Part shown: in pieces, positions 40,990 to 49,097 of the stretch
How the letters are laid out: each line of letters opens with the position of its first letter
Position numbering within the stretch: position 1 is the first letter of the stretch
NCBI GenBank assembly: GCA_966186595.1
Contig: CBIFWO010000001.1
Span: 59,009 to 123,008 of the forward strand
Length of the DNA stretch: 64,000 nt
Direction of reading: 5' to 3'
Origin: JALRBM01 sp966186595
GTDB lineage: Bacteria; Patescibacteriota; Saccharimonadia; Saccharimonadales; Saccharimonadaceae
Made by a program: the position numbers and the translations under genes
The notes under the pieces: generated by a model
Told to the model about the DNA's origin: nothing
Seen by the model: only the letters and a program-made list of their open reading frames with translations
Database searches by the model: none

Positions 40990-41916
40990 TTATTTAGTTA
41001 ATTCAAGAGAGGTCGTTCCAATAGCGTCTTCGAAAACATCATGCATAATACGCAGCATAGCCTCTCGGGGGTAGTCATGATGTTCAACAAAATCCGAGGT
41101 GTCGATTACCAATTGACGCCTTGTAGTTGCTGCTACCGCACCAGCGCCTAAACGCTGCACGAGCGTGTAAGAGTCTGGAGAGGTGAGGAAATTGCGGGTG
41201 CTGTCCGAGGGTAGTCCAAGGAGCTGTTCGATAGTTGCATCTATTAGTTTCTCGTCAAACCAGTAATCGATAGCATTCGAATCTGGGGCGACTTTATCAA
41301 TCTCACGATTCGCATCTTTCTCTTTTCGTCTCTGGATATCTTTACGGATACGTTCATAATCAGTGGGTGATACGGTAGGGTTGATGCCTTGCCGCAGACA
41401 TTCTCGGCGAGCGGCCTCCTCCGCGGTGCAACTCACAAATATACGGAGGATGGGGTCGATTCCCTCAATACTTTCGATGACAGGAGTAAGATTGCGTCCA
41501 TCGACGACCAGAATGTCATGTTCATTGCCCTTGATCATCTCTCTTATGCGTGTTTTAAATGATTCCTTAACGGCATGCCTCACCTCAGGCATTTGCCCTA
41601 CGATGGGGACGGTCGTATTGATCTCGTTTTCGTAGAGAGAGGTATCGCCGAATGTATCAATAATTATCTGCTTGCGGGATGCGAGATCGTAGAATTGATC
41701 TATACCAATCTTTGCGAGAGCTTGCTTGATGTCTCCCTCTGACTGACCAGGCTCTAAAATACCCTCTGTATGGAGCGCCTTTGTAAGCGCACGGTAGTCT
41801 TTGCCGGTCTCATCGGCGGTGACATTACTGTAGGTCTCGGCAAAAGACTCTGCCGTTTTTCCTTTGCCACCTCGGGGATCGCCATCTAATACAACGGCCT
41901 TTTTCTTGGCTTCCAT
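40990..41916 (-). CDS. Cytidylate kinase-like P-loop protein with C-terminal extension
   Basis: This 308 aa protein resembles cytidylate kinase: VLDGDPRGGKGKTAESFAE near 9-27, a DYRALTKALHTEGI segment near 40-53 that mirrors the YRA motif, DGRNLTPVIE near 141, and RRKEKDANREIDKVAPDSNA near 197-216 that mirrors the RDxxDxxR region. The P-loop carries extra residues (GDPRGGKGKT) instead of GxxGxGKST, and about 80 C-terminal residues have no match to CMK. It may act on another nucleotide or have lost activity. It is transcribed away from rplS. Confidence 0.65.
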   Translation of the reverse strand: MEAKKKAVVLDGDPRGGKGKTAESFAETYSNVTADETGKDYRALTKALHTEGILEPGQSEGDIKQALAKIGIDQFYDLASRKQIIIDTFGDTSLYENEINTTVPIVGQMPEVRHAVKESFKTRIREMIKGNEHDILVVDGRNLTPVIESIEGIDPILRIFVSCTAEEAARRECLRQGINPTVSPTDYERIRKDIQRRKEKDANREIDKVAPDSNAIDYWFDEKLIDATIEQLLGLPSDSTRNFLTSPDSYTLVQRLGAGAVAATTRRQLVIDTSDFVEHHDYPREAMLRIMHDVFEDAIGTTSLELTK

Positions 41917-41998
41917 AACTAAATTAGATTCTATACCACATTTTTTAAATGTAAACCGCTTTCCATATAAAACCCTTTAAAAAACCACTGATATCTGG

Positions 41999-42004
41999 TA
42001 TAGT
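41999..42004 (+). promoter_or_regulatory. Extended -10 promoter of rplS
   Basis: TGG-TATAGT lies 42 bases before the ATG at 42047. It is divergent from the CMK-like gene, whose own -10 candidate (TAGAAT on the minus strand) is 11 bases before its ATG. Confidence 0.55.
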
Positions 42005-42046
42005 GGTTAGTTGATTGTAGATATAAACGAGTAAAGCGAGAGAATA

Positions 42047-42469
42047 ATGAGTTTTGCACTGATTAAAAAAGTGAATGACGAGCAGAAAAAGGCTGGTGTA
42101 GTCGATGCTCGTAGCGGTGATACCGTTCGCGTTCACCAAAAAATTAAAGAAGGTAACAAGGAACGTATCCAGATTTTCGAAGGTGTGGTTATTCGTACTG
42201 ATCGCAAGGATTCGCACACGTCACGAATTACTGTCCGCAAGGTAACAAGCGGAATTGGTGTTGAAAAGAGCTTTCTTCTTCACAGCCCACTTGTCGCAAA
42301 GGTTGAGATTGTCCGTCGTGCCAAGGTTCGCCGCAACTACCTCTCATTCCTCCGAAACCGCAGTGGTAAGAGCGCTCGTCTGGTAAACAAAGGCTTTGAC
42401 CGTGAGGGGGTCAATACCGTTGCAGAGGAAGCTCCAAAAGTTGAAGAAACTGAAACAAAGGCTGAATAA
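42047..42469 (+). CDS. rplS: 50S ribosomal protein L19
   Basis: This 140 aa protein sits at the 30S-50S interface. The L19 core covers about residues 1-120, with GDTVRVHQKIKEGNKERIQIFEGVVI near 24-49 and the closing YLSFLRNRSGKSARL. A C-terminal acidic tail of about 20 residues (EEAPKVEETETKAE) extends past the common L19 length of 115-120, which is typical of CPR ribosomal proteins. GAGAGAATA is the weak ribosome site. A clear terminator follows the stop. Confidence 0.96.
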   Translation: MSFALIKKVNDEQKKAGVVDARSGDTVRVHQKIKEGNKERIQIFEGVVIRTDRKDSHTSRITVRKVTSGIGVEKSFLLHSPLVAKVEIVRRAKVRRNYLSFLRNRSGKSARLVNKGFDREGVNTVAEEAPKVEETETKAE

Positions 42470-42486
42470 GAAATAGCAAATAAAAT

Positions 42487-42515
42487 GTCCGGCTCTGACC
42501 GGACTTTTATTTTAG
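42487..42515 (+). terminator. Rho-independent terminator of rplS
   Basis: GTCCGG (42487-42492) pairs with CCGGAC (42499-42504) and is followed by TTTTATTTT. It is of classic form, 17 bases past the rplS stop. Confidence 0.88.
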
Positions 42516-42530
42516 GCGTATAGTAGAACT

Positions 42531-43460
42531 ATGATTGTTGGAATTGATGAGGTTGGAAGAGGCGCGTGGGCTGGACCACTAGCGGTCGGCGCTGTTTTGC
42601 TAGGTGGCGTGACGATCGACGGATTGACCGACAGCAAGAAATTAACGAGAAAACAGCGTGTTATCCTCGATTTAGAAATCCGACAAAAGGCACGCGCAGT
42701 TGGCATCGGGTGGGTAAGTGCTAAATATATTGATCGATATGGGTTATCGGCGGGGCTTAAATTGGCTGCCACTCGAGCGCTTGCTCATATCAAACATGAA
42801 TACACAGAAATCATCATTGATGGAACCATTCGACTCGTCGATCATCCTAAGGTGACACTAATGAAGAAGGCAGACCTCCTTATTCCGAGTGTTTCGGCTG
42901 CATCGATTATTGCCAAGGTGGCGCGGGACAATTACATGCGTCACGCAGATAAGGTATTTCCCGGGTATAAGTTTTCCAGTCATGTTGGCTATGGGACATT
43001 GGCACATAGAACGGCGATTGAGGAGCGCGGGATCTCGCCTATTCATCGACTCTCCTTTTCACCGCTTCACGGGTACGAGGAGTTGCCTGTCGACCCAGGG
43101 GAAGCGACTAGCCCGACGACAAAAGAGATTGGGGATGTAGCGGAGAACGAAGTTGCAAAGTATCTCGAGAACAAAGGTCACACGATCATTGTACGTAACT
43201 GGCGAACGAAATTCTGTGAAATCGATGTCGTGTCGCTAAAAGAAAAGACAGTGTATTTTACAGAAGTAAAATACCGTCGCGGTGACGAGCATGGGGGCGG
43301 ATTGGCGGCCGTAACACCAAGAAAACGCCAGCAAATGACTTTTGCGGCCGAATTATTTATCGTAAAGAATTCACAGTTTAAAGATTATGATTTGCGCCTG
43401 GCTGTAGCGGATTCGACAGGCACGCCTCCGCGAATCAAGCAGTTTCTAGAGCTTCTTTAG
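42531..43460 (+). CDS. rnhB: Ribonuclease HII fused to a YraN/UPF0102 nuclease-like domain
   Basis: This 309 aa fusion starts with RNase HII (about residues 1-190), with IDEVGRGAWAGPLAVGAV near 4-21 (catalytic DE), DSKKLTRKQR, and IIIDGTIRLVDHP and ASIIAKVARD further on. The C-terminal 110 residues match UPF0102/YraN: GDVAENEVAKYLENKGHTII, then CEIDVVS and VYFTEVKYRRG, the E-x-D-E-x-K pattern of a restriction-like nuclease. In many bacteria rnhB and yraN are adjacent; here they are one chain. TATAGT ends six bases before the ATG, suggesting a leaderless mRNA. The 3' end overlaps the convergent aminopeptidase gene by 15 bases. Confidence 0.9.
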   Translation: MIVGIDEVGRGAWAGPLAVGAVLLGGVTIDGLTDSKKLTRKQRVILDLEIRQKARAVGIGWVSAKYIDRYGLSAGLKLAATRALAHIKHEYTEIIIDGTIRLVDHPKVTLMKKADLLIPSVSAASIIAKVARDNYMRHADKVFPGYKFSSHVGYGTLAHRTAIEERGISPIHRLSFSPLHGYEELPVDPGEATSPTTKEIGDVAENEVAKYLENKGHTIIVRNWRTKFCEIDVVSLKEKTVYFTEVKYRRGDEHGGGLAAVTPRKRQQMTFAAELFIVKNSQFKDYDLRLAVADSTGTPPRIKQFLELL

Positions 43461-45968
43461 TACGTCACAAACGGCACCTGTTTCACGTTCGATGAGTGCA
43501 GCTCTTCCTTCGATTTCACTGATACCCATCGAAACGACGCGGGTGAGTGCTGGTTCGTTTTGCATTGGTTCAAAGAAGTTTCGATATTGTTCAAGGTGTT
43601 TCCTTGTTCGAAGTGCACTCCCGGCAATACGGGGAAAGTAGTCAAAGCTTTTATCACTGCCGAATGTCTCCTTAATCCAGGGCCAATTTTCTCTTAGCCA
43701 ATCCCAGGCAAGCTCTCTGCCATGGCGTGACCTAATGATGAAGGCGAACCAATGAATGACGTCCTGTTGTCGGACGATCGAAGTGTCCATGACAAGTGTC
43801 AGCAGGGTCTTGATTTGTTCGGGGTCTTTGCTGCATGAAAGTGCATGAGCGACATCCTCTTTCTCGTCGGCCGCCGAGGAGGATTTGTAGTGCGAGATAA
43901 GGGAGGTGAAGACCGAGTTGTCCGTGGCGTGACGGATAACCGCGCCCAAAATCAGTGACCGTAACTCTGGCTCGAGCGCGCTAGGGTTGGTGGAATGATA
44001 TAAAGCAGTAGCTGCCTTGACTGCATCCTGATCGTCACCATACAACATGGCTGCAATGACATTGGCACGAAGTTTGGTTTCGGCCTCGGGCTCATTCTCG
44101 TGTGGCTGCCACCCTAGGCGTTGATATTGTGCTTGGCCCAGCGAAACGGCCAATTGTTTTAACTTTGCTTCGCTCTTTGCATCATTCTCGACAAAGGGTT
44201 TTAGTTCGCTAATTGCTAGATTTATCACATCCCATACTGCCTGATCTGCCTCGTCCTTATATGCGCCGAGAAGTGGGATGAGTGAGGCCATGCTGACCTC
44301 TCCTCCTTTGCCAAGGAGTGGCTGTTGCTGGAGAAGTTGCAAGCGACTGAGTGAAGAAAGGATATCCATCTGATCAATGAGCTCCCCGAGTAGCGCTGTA
44401 TCGTATCGTGTCAAAAAGTGAGCAGCATCTTTTTCGTTTAGGCGGATAGGTGTACCCCCTGAAATATTGATGGTCATCTCTTTTGTATTAAAGAGCTCAG
44501 GTAGTTCCGGGGAACCGAGTGGGATCGGCCACAAGACATCCGATGCGACATGCGGGCCAATAAAAAACCTCTTTTGGTCAAGTTGAATCTCGTCACCCTC
44601 TCTAATTACGGCGACAACAGGATAGCCTGGCTGGGAGATCCATGCATTCATGAAGCTTCTGATTTCCTTGCCGCTGGCAGCTCCCATCGCATTCCATAAG
44701 TCATTAGCCTCTGTATTGCCATATGCATGCGCAGCAAAGTAATCAGTCAGTCCTTTTCGAAATGCATCCGGTCCGACATACTGTTGTAACATCCTAAGTA
44801 ATCGCGCACCCTTGGCGTAGACGATAGCGCCGTCAAAAAGTGTGCTAATTTCATCAGGATGATTGACCCCTGTTTGCACTGGCTGAACGCCGTCGATACT
44901 GTCGCGACGTAGTGCTAAAATGTTCCGGTAATTCGACATTTCGAGCCATATATTCCACTCGGGGTGAAGTGCATCAAGCGCAATATATTCCATAAGGCTG
45001 GCAAAACTTTCATTGAGCCACAGATCCTCCCACCATTTCATAGTGACAAGATTGCCGAACCACTGGTGGCTTAGCTCGTGTGCAATAACTCGAGCGACGT
45101 ATTGCTTGCTGCTGATGGAACTAGCCGTCGGGTGGGCGAGCAATGCAATCTCACGGTATGTGATGAGTCCCCAGTTTTCCATAGCTCCGGCGGTAAAATC
45201 CGGAAGAGCAACGTGATCGGATTTCGGCAGTGGATAGGGGGTATCAAAGTATTCGTCGAAAAATTCAATTGTTTTGACAGTGTGCTCCAGTGCAAAATCC
45301 AGCTTTTTAGAATCTTGTGCCGGCGTCGCCCAGATGTTTACTTCAACATCGTTTTTTGTCTTGGCTGTCTTTTTGTGAAGTTCACCAACCACCCAGGCAA
45401 GCAAATAAGTGCTCATCCGTGGGGTGGTATCAAACGTAGTGACAAGATAGTCACCATCAGGAGCCTGGCTCTTGATTGGCATATTCCCGAGCACGGTCAC
45501 ATTTTTTTCAGTGCTGAGGGTGAGATCGAATGTGGCTTTGGCTTCAGGCTCGTCGATGCAGGGAAAAACCTCACGGGCGTGGTGACTTTCAAACTGCGTT
45601 GCGAGGAGCTCTTTCTTGGTGCCATCATGCTCAAAATAACAGGGGTAAAGCCCATGCATTGCGTCGGTAATTTTCCCTGAGAACGCTATGACGACCAGAT
45701 GCTTACCGGTTTTTAGATCTGGATGAGTGATGACAACCTCGTCGTTTTCACTCGTCTTGAACGAAGCATCTTTTCCATCCATCGTTACTGATTCAATCGT
45801 TAACTCTTTGGCGTGAAAGCTCATTGACCCACTATCCTTTGGTGCTGTGCCATGAATAGAGACAGTACCCCTAAAGGTTCGTTCGGGGCGGTTGAGTTTA
45901 AGCGATAATTGATAGTGTTCGGGAATAAATTGTTTGATAAGGCGAGTGACGTTCTGCATAGAAACCAT
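43446..45968 (-). CDS. pepN: M1-family aminopeptidase
   Basis: This 840 aa zinc aminopeptidase removes N-terminal residues from peptides. The substrate motif GAMENWGLITYRE is near 261-273. The zinc site HELSHQWFGNLVTMKWWEDLWLNE has HExxH plus the distal Glu, near 297-320. A C-terminal ERAP-like helical domain fills residues 520-840. There is no signal peptide, so it is probably cytosolic and helps recycle peptides taken from outside. Two nearby in-frame Met codons (45968 and 45959) are both possible starts. The promoter is shared with the divergent secreted nuclease gene. Confidence 0.94.
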   Translation of the reverse strand: MVSMQNVTRLIKQFIPEHYQLSLKLNRPERTFRGTVSIHGTAPKDSGSMSFHAKELTIESVTMDGKDASFKTSENDEVVITHPDLKTGKHLVVIAFSGKITDAMHGLYPCYFEHDGTKKELLATQFESHHAREVFPCIDEPEAKATFDLTLSTEKNVTVLGNMPIKSQAPDGDYLVTTFDTTPRMSTYLLAWVVGELHKKTAKTKNDVEVNIWATPAQDSKKLDFALEHTVKTIEFFDEYFDTPYPLPKSDHVALPDFTAGAMENWGLITYREIALLAHPTASSISSKQYVARVIAHELSHQWFGNLVTMKWWEDLWLNESFASLMEYIALDALHPEWNIWLEMSNYRNILALRRDSIDGVQPVQTGVNHPDEISTLFDGAIVYAKGARLLRMLQQYVGPDAFRKGLTDYFAAHAYGNTEANDLWNAMGAASGKEIRSFMNAWISQPGYPVVAVIREGDEIQLDQKRFFIGPHVASDVLWPIPLGSPELPELFNTKEMTINISGGTPIRLNEKDAAHFLTRYDTALLGELIDQMDILSSLSRLQLLQQQPLLGKGGEVSMASLIPLLGAYKDEADQAVWDVINLAISELKPFVENDAKSEAKLKQLAVSLGQAQYQRLGWQPHENEPEAETKLRANVIAAMLYGDDQDAVKAATALYHSTNPSALEPELRSLILGAVIRHATDNSVFTSLISHYKSSSAADEKEDVAHALSCSKDPEQIKTLLTLVMDTSIVRQQDVIHWFAFIIRSRHGRELAWDWLRENWPWIKETFGSDKSFDYFPRIAGSALRTRKHLEQYRNFFEPMQNEPALTRVVSMGISEIEGRAALIERETGAVCDVLKKL

Positions 45969-45979
45969 TGTAACAGAGC

Positions 45980-45985
45980 TATAAT
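45980..45985 (+). promoter_or_regulatory. -10 box giving a leaderless start for the nuclease gene
   Basis: A perfect TATAAT ends six bases before the ATG at 45992, so transcription should start at or next to the start codon. No purine-rich site lies between. Confidence 0.65.
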
Positions 45986-45991
45986 AAGTCT

Positions 45992-46684
45992 ATGAAACGT
46001 GTGCAGAGAGTGAGGCGGACGGTAGCACTCATTGTGCTTGCTTTGGGGCTGGGAAGTCTAATCTTTTTGCATCCAGATTTTCAAACGCCGGTAACGCCAT
46101 CCACTCAGGATCGACAGGCTTATGGCAATGCCGCCACGGTTCTAAATGAGCTGCCTGTAAAAGGCCGAGCGCCTAAAACTGGTTATGAACGATCCCAATT
46201 TGGTGATGGTTGGGCAGATGTCGGCGGCTGTGACACTCGCAATATCATTTTAGCTCGGGACTTAAAGGAGGTTGTCACGAATGATAAATGCCAGGTAATA
46301 AGAGGAATATTAAATGATCCATATACCGGCAAGACGATTGCGTTTGAGCGTGGAGCATCAACGAGTGATAAGGTACAGATTGATCATGTCGTGGCACTGA
46401 GCGATGCCTGGCAAAAAGGAGCGCAACTGTTAAGTAACGAACGACGTCAACAGCTGGCGAACGATCCTCTCGAACTTCTAGCGGTGGATGGACTAGCGAA
46501 CCAGCAGAAAAGTGATAGTGATGCGGCAAGTTGGCTGCCATCCAACCAGTCCTTTCGTTGTCAGTATGTTGCTCGGCAAATTGCAGTGAAGAAAAAATAT
46601 AACCTTTGGGTGACGAGCGCCGAGAAGGACGCGATGGTACGGGTGCTCGCCGCATGCCCGGATCAGGGTCTCCCGATAGAGTAA
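45992..46684 (+). CDS. Secreted DUF1524 (HNH-type) nuclease
   Basis: This 230 aa protein has a signal peptide or anchor (VALIVLALGLGSLIFL, about residues 11-26), then a domain of the DUF1524/GmrSD C-terminal type. The HNH-like core is IDHVVALSDAWQKGAQ near 130-145, with the catalytic DH pair, followed by DPLELLAVDGLANQQKSD near 157-174 and the closing W-x-P segment. Four Cys residues could form disulfides outside the cell. It probably degrades external DNA or RNA for nucleotide uptake. Actinobacteria secrete closely similar proteins. Confidence 0.88.
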   Translation: MKRVQRVRRTVALIVLALGLGSLIFLHPDFQTPVTPSTQDRQAYGNAATVLNELPVKGRAPKTGYERSQFGDGWADVGGCDTRNIILARDLKEVVTNDKCQVIRGILNDPYTGKTIAFERGASTSDKVQIDHVVALSDAWQKGAQLLSNERRQQLANDPLELLAVDGLANQQKSDSDAASWLPSNQSFRCQYVARQIAVKKKYNLWVTSAEKDAMVRVLAACPDQGLPIE

Positions 46685-46702
46685 AAAATACCAAAAGCAT
46701 AA

Positions 46703-46730
46703 TTGCATCGGTTCCTGGGCGCTGTACAAT
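46703..46730 (+). promoter_or_regulatory. Promoter of the DUF6496-like gene
   Basis: TTGCAT (46703-46708) and TACAAT (46725-46730) are 16 bases apart, 20 bases before the ATG at 46751. Confidence 0.6.
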
Positions 46731-46750
46731 AGAGATGGAGGGATTTTTAT

Positions 46751-46927
46751 ATGGCAAAGTACAGTGAAAAGGCCCAGGAAAAAGTTGAAAAAACGATGCA
46801 TGAAATGAAGAAGGGCACGCTAAAAAGTGGCAAGAGTGGCAAGAAAGTCACAAGTCGAAAACAAGCGGTGGCTATTGGACTAAGTAAAGCCCGAAAAGCC
46901 GGTGCCAAAGTACCAAAGAAAAAATAG
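46751..46927 (+). CDS. Small basic DUF6496-like protein
   Basis: This 58 aa, very Lys-rich protein begins MAKYSEKAQEKVEKTMHEMK and has the core KSGKKVTSRKQAVAIGLSKA. That pattern (G-K-V-x-S-R-K-Q-A-I-A-I-G-L-S-x-A) is the hallmark of the DUF6496 family, small basic proteins found in soil bacteria and CPR, often near stress genes. It may bind nucleic acid, by composition only. GGAGGGA precedes the ATG. It is short, but the start, motif and promoter agree. Confidence 0.82.
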   Translation: MAKYSEKAQEKVEKTMHEMKKGTLKSGKSGKKVTSRKQAVAIGLSKARKAGAKVPKKK

Positions 46928-46935
46928 CAAGATCC

Positions 46936-47481
46936 ATGGATTCGAACTACGTTACATTATTTATTAATCTTGTTGTCTCTGCCTTGGTCGGAGCGGGGAC
47001 GGCACTGTTCGTGATCGGCCAGTACAAAAATAAGGTTGACCGCATAGAGAAGGACCTGGAAAAAATGGCTGATCGAAAAGATATCCTCAGAACGGATGTC
47101 GATAAGCTATTAGAATTCAAAATTCAGGCGCAAAAATTCATGGACAGAAGCATCTATAAAGATCAAAGTCCACTGTCCTTAACGGATTTTGGCGAAGAGC
47201 TGGTAAATGAAAGTGGTCTCCGGGATGTGTTTAATGAGGTAAAAGATGATCTCGCCGGAATGTTAGAGGAGATGGAACCGACTTCTCAGTATGATGTTCA
47301 GGAAAAGGGGCGTGCCCTCATGGATAGCCTGGCAGGCTACGAACCTTTCAGACGGGTAGAAAAATATGCCTTTGATCATGGTAAAGATTTGAATCAGATT
47401 CTTCGCGCTGGGGCGATTTTGCTCCGTGACTATTATTTCGAGAAGCACCCGGAGATCGTTAATCCAAAGGAAGATTGGTAG
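46936..47481 (+). CDS. Membrane-anchored coiled-coil protein
   Basis: This 181 aa protein has an N-terminal helix (about residues 6-28, LFINLVVSALVGAGTALFVIG), then a charged helical part with a heptad-like stretch KVDRIEKDLEKMADRKDILR near 33-52. I do not recognise a family for the rest. It lies nine bases after the DUF6496-like gene and is probably co-transcribed with it. Confidence 0.65.
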   Translation: MDSNYVTLFINLVVSALVGAGTALFVIGQYKNKVDRIEKDLEKMADRKDILRTDVDKLLEFKIQAQKFMDRSIYKDQSPLSLTDFGEELVNESGLRDVFNEVKDDLAGMLEEMEPTSQYDVQEKGRALMDSLAGYEPFRRVEKYAFDHGKDLNQILRAGAILLRDYYFEKHPEIVNPKEDW

Positions 47482-47483
47482 AT

Positions 47484-48011
47484 CTAAAGCATCGTCTGTG
47501 CGCGCCGCGCAATCGCCGCATCCCGGAGACGCATAAATGTAATGCCCGGTTCATCAGGATCACCAGTTTCTTCACTGCTTTCAAGAAGGCAAATGGCTTC
47601 ATCAAGATCTTTTGCCCATACGAGTTCAAAGCCGCCTGCCTTTTCATGTTCAGTGAAATCTGGCGTACCCTTGTCGCCGATCTGCGTGGCAATGAAACAG
47701 TGAGATATTTGCGTCATATTCCAGTAGTAACGCTGCTCTAAAACGGTCCCGATTTCACAAGTAACTTTTGCTCTGCAACCAGTCTCTTCCATAAGTTCAC
47801 GTTCGAGCGCCTGCAGAGGATTTTCTCCCACATCTATCCCACCGCCAGGCAGTTTGTAATAGTGGTCATTGATGACATGCAGAAGGGCAATTCGGCCTTT
47901 CGGGTCAATTAAAACAGCGCGTGCTGCTTTGCGAATTGTATATCCATCGCGACTTGAAGCGGTGAGCTGCGAATCAATCGAAGTTTCGTCGAGGGTAAGA
48001 AATGGCTGCAT
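47484..48011 (-). CDS. Nudix hydrolase
   Basis: This 175 aa protein has the Nudix box GGGIDVGENPLQALERELMEETGC (about residues 56-79). The N-terminal RKAARAVLIDPKGRIALLHV is the usual first strand pair. The substrate is unknown. On the minus strand TATAGT ends six bases before the ATG, so it may be leaderless. It shares its promoter region with the divergent DUF3175 gene, and its stop is two bases from the previous convergent gene. It is the third Nudix protein in the window. Confidence 0.88.
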   Translation of the reverse strand: MQPFLTLDETSIDSQLTASSRDGYTIRKAARAVLIDPKGRIALLHVINDHYYKLPGGGIDVGENPLQALERELMEETGCRAKVTCEIGTVLEQRYYWNMTQISHCFIATQIGDKGTPDFTEHEKAGGFELVWAKDLDEAICLLESSEETGDPDEPGITFMRLRDAAIARRAQTML

Positions 48012-48076
48012 ATGATCACTATAGCATCTCGGCGTATAATAAAAGGAGGACAGTTTAATGTGGAAGGAGGCCAGCT

Positions 48077-48391
48077 ATGACGCAAAAGCAACCGAATGAA
48101 ACATTAAGAAAGTGGTCGCAAAGGGTGACCAAGCAGAGCGATGCACTTGATTTAGAAAAAGGTGTTTTTACCTGGCGTAATCCACGAAGGATCGCTCAGT
48201 CGCTTCGTTATTCGGCACTTGCCAGTCGTCGTCGGAAAGGGACGGCCTATCAGTCGGCAAGTTCGATGCTTAACTTCTATATAAATCGTGCAGGACGAAA
48301 GCTGCCAGAGCGACAGCGTCTGATCTTGCAGCAGGCAAAAACAGAATTAAGAGTGTTGTTTGGAAGAAATAAGCATCATGCTGGTGCATAA
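48077..48391 (+). CDS. DUF3175-family protein
   Basis: This 104 aa basic protein has the DUF3175 pattern: WSQRVTKQSDALDLEKGVFT (about residues 13-32), then ARIAQSLRYSA-like sequence and MLNFYINRAGRKLP near 67-80. The family is found in soil bacteria, often beside stress genes; the function is unknown. GAAGGAGGCCAGCT is a good ribosome site, and TATAAT at 48034-48039 is the likely -10 box. Confidence 0.82.
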   Translation: MTQKQPNETLRKWSQRVTKQSDALDLEKGVFTWRNPRRIAQSLRYSALASRRRKGTAYQSASSMLNFYINRAGRKLPERQRLILQQAKTELRVLFGRNKHHAGA

Positions 48392-48410
48392 CAAATTTAG
48401 GGGTATTTGA

Positions 48411-49076
48411 ATGAAACGGATCCTGCGCAATAACGGCTTATCAATTGCAATGTTTTCGGTTTTTCTTGTGGCGATCATCGGGATGAGCATCGCAGGGTGG
48501 CAGCAGGAGAATCAAGAGCTGTTAGAACATAACAATCACTCGCTAAGTTACGGTGAATATATTATTAGCGGATCGTTTGTTGAGGCGGTATTTGAAAACT
48601 GGGAGAGTGAATTTCTACAGATGTGGGCACTCGTTATCCTCACGGTGTTTCTCTATCAAAAGGGATCGTCCGATTCAAAGCCTCTTCGGGGGAGCTCGGA
48701 GCAGGATACGCGGTCCCGTTTGTCAATAATTAATGCCGATAATTGGCGCGCACGAAAAAAGGCGATGGGGCACATGGTATACTCTCACTCGCTTGGACTG
48801 ACGCTCTTCGCCCTGTTTCTCTTTTCGTTCCTCTGCCACGCCTTTGGTGGAGTGAGCGCATATAACGAAACGGCATTGCAGCATGGGGGTGAGGCGCTAA
48901 ACGTTGGCGAATACGTGGCATCTTCGCAGTTTTGGTTTGAGTCGCTTCAAAACTGGCAAAGTGAATTTCTGGCGGTCGGTGTGCTGTTGGTCCTATCGAT
49001 CTATTTGCGCGAGCGTGGATCACAACAATCCAAGCCGGTAGGGGCGCGCTACGATCATAAAACGGGCGGTGCATAA
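48411..49076 (+). CDS. DUF6766-family membrane protein with internal repeat
   Basis: This 221 aa protein has four membrane helices arranged as two similar halves. ENWESEFLQMWALVILTVFL near residue 63 and QNWQSEFLAVGVLLVLSIYL near 178 are clear repeats, each followed by a charged K/R-G-S-x2-S-K-P turn. This layout matches DUF6766. Function is unknown. It sits between DUF3175 and an SDR gene, a grouping I associate with stress-response clusters in other soil bacteria. Confidence 0.8.
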   Translation: MKRILRNNGLSIAMFSVFLVAIIGMSIAGWQQENQELLEHNNHSLSYGEYIISGSFVEAVFENWESEFLQMWALVILTVFLYQKGSSDSKPLRGSSEQDTRSRLSIINADNWRARKKAMGHMVYSHSLGLTLFALFLFSFLCHAFGGVSAYNETALQHGGEALNVGEYVASSQFWFESLQNWQSEFLAVGVLLVLSIYLRERGSQQSKPVGARYDHKTGGA

Positions 49077-49097
49077 ATAACTCAAAAGGAGATGGTA

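Noticed and set aside
41945..42217. Minus-strand frame overlapping the start of rplS
   Set aside because: It is the shadow of the ribosomal protein gene and of its AT-rich upstream region; no start signal is seen.
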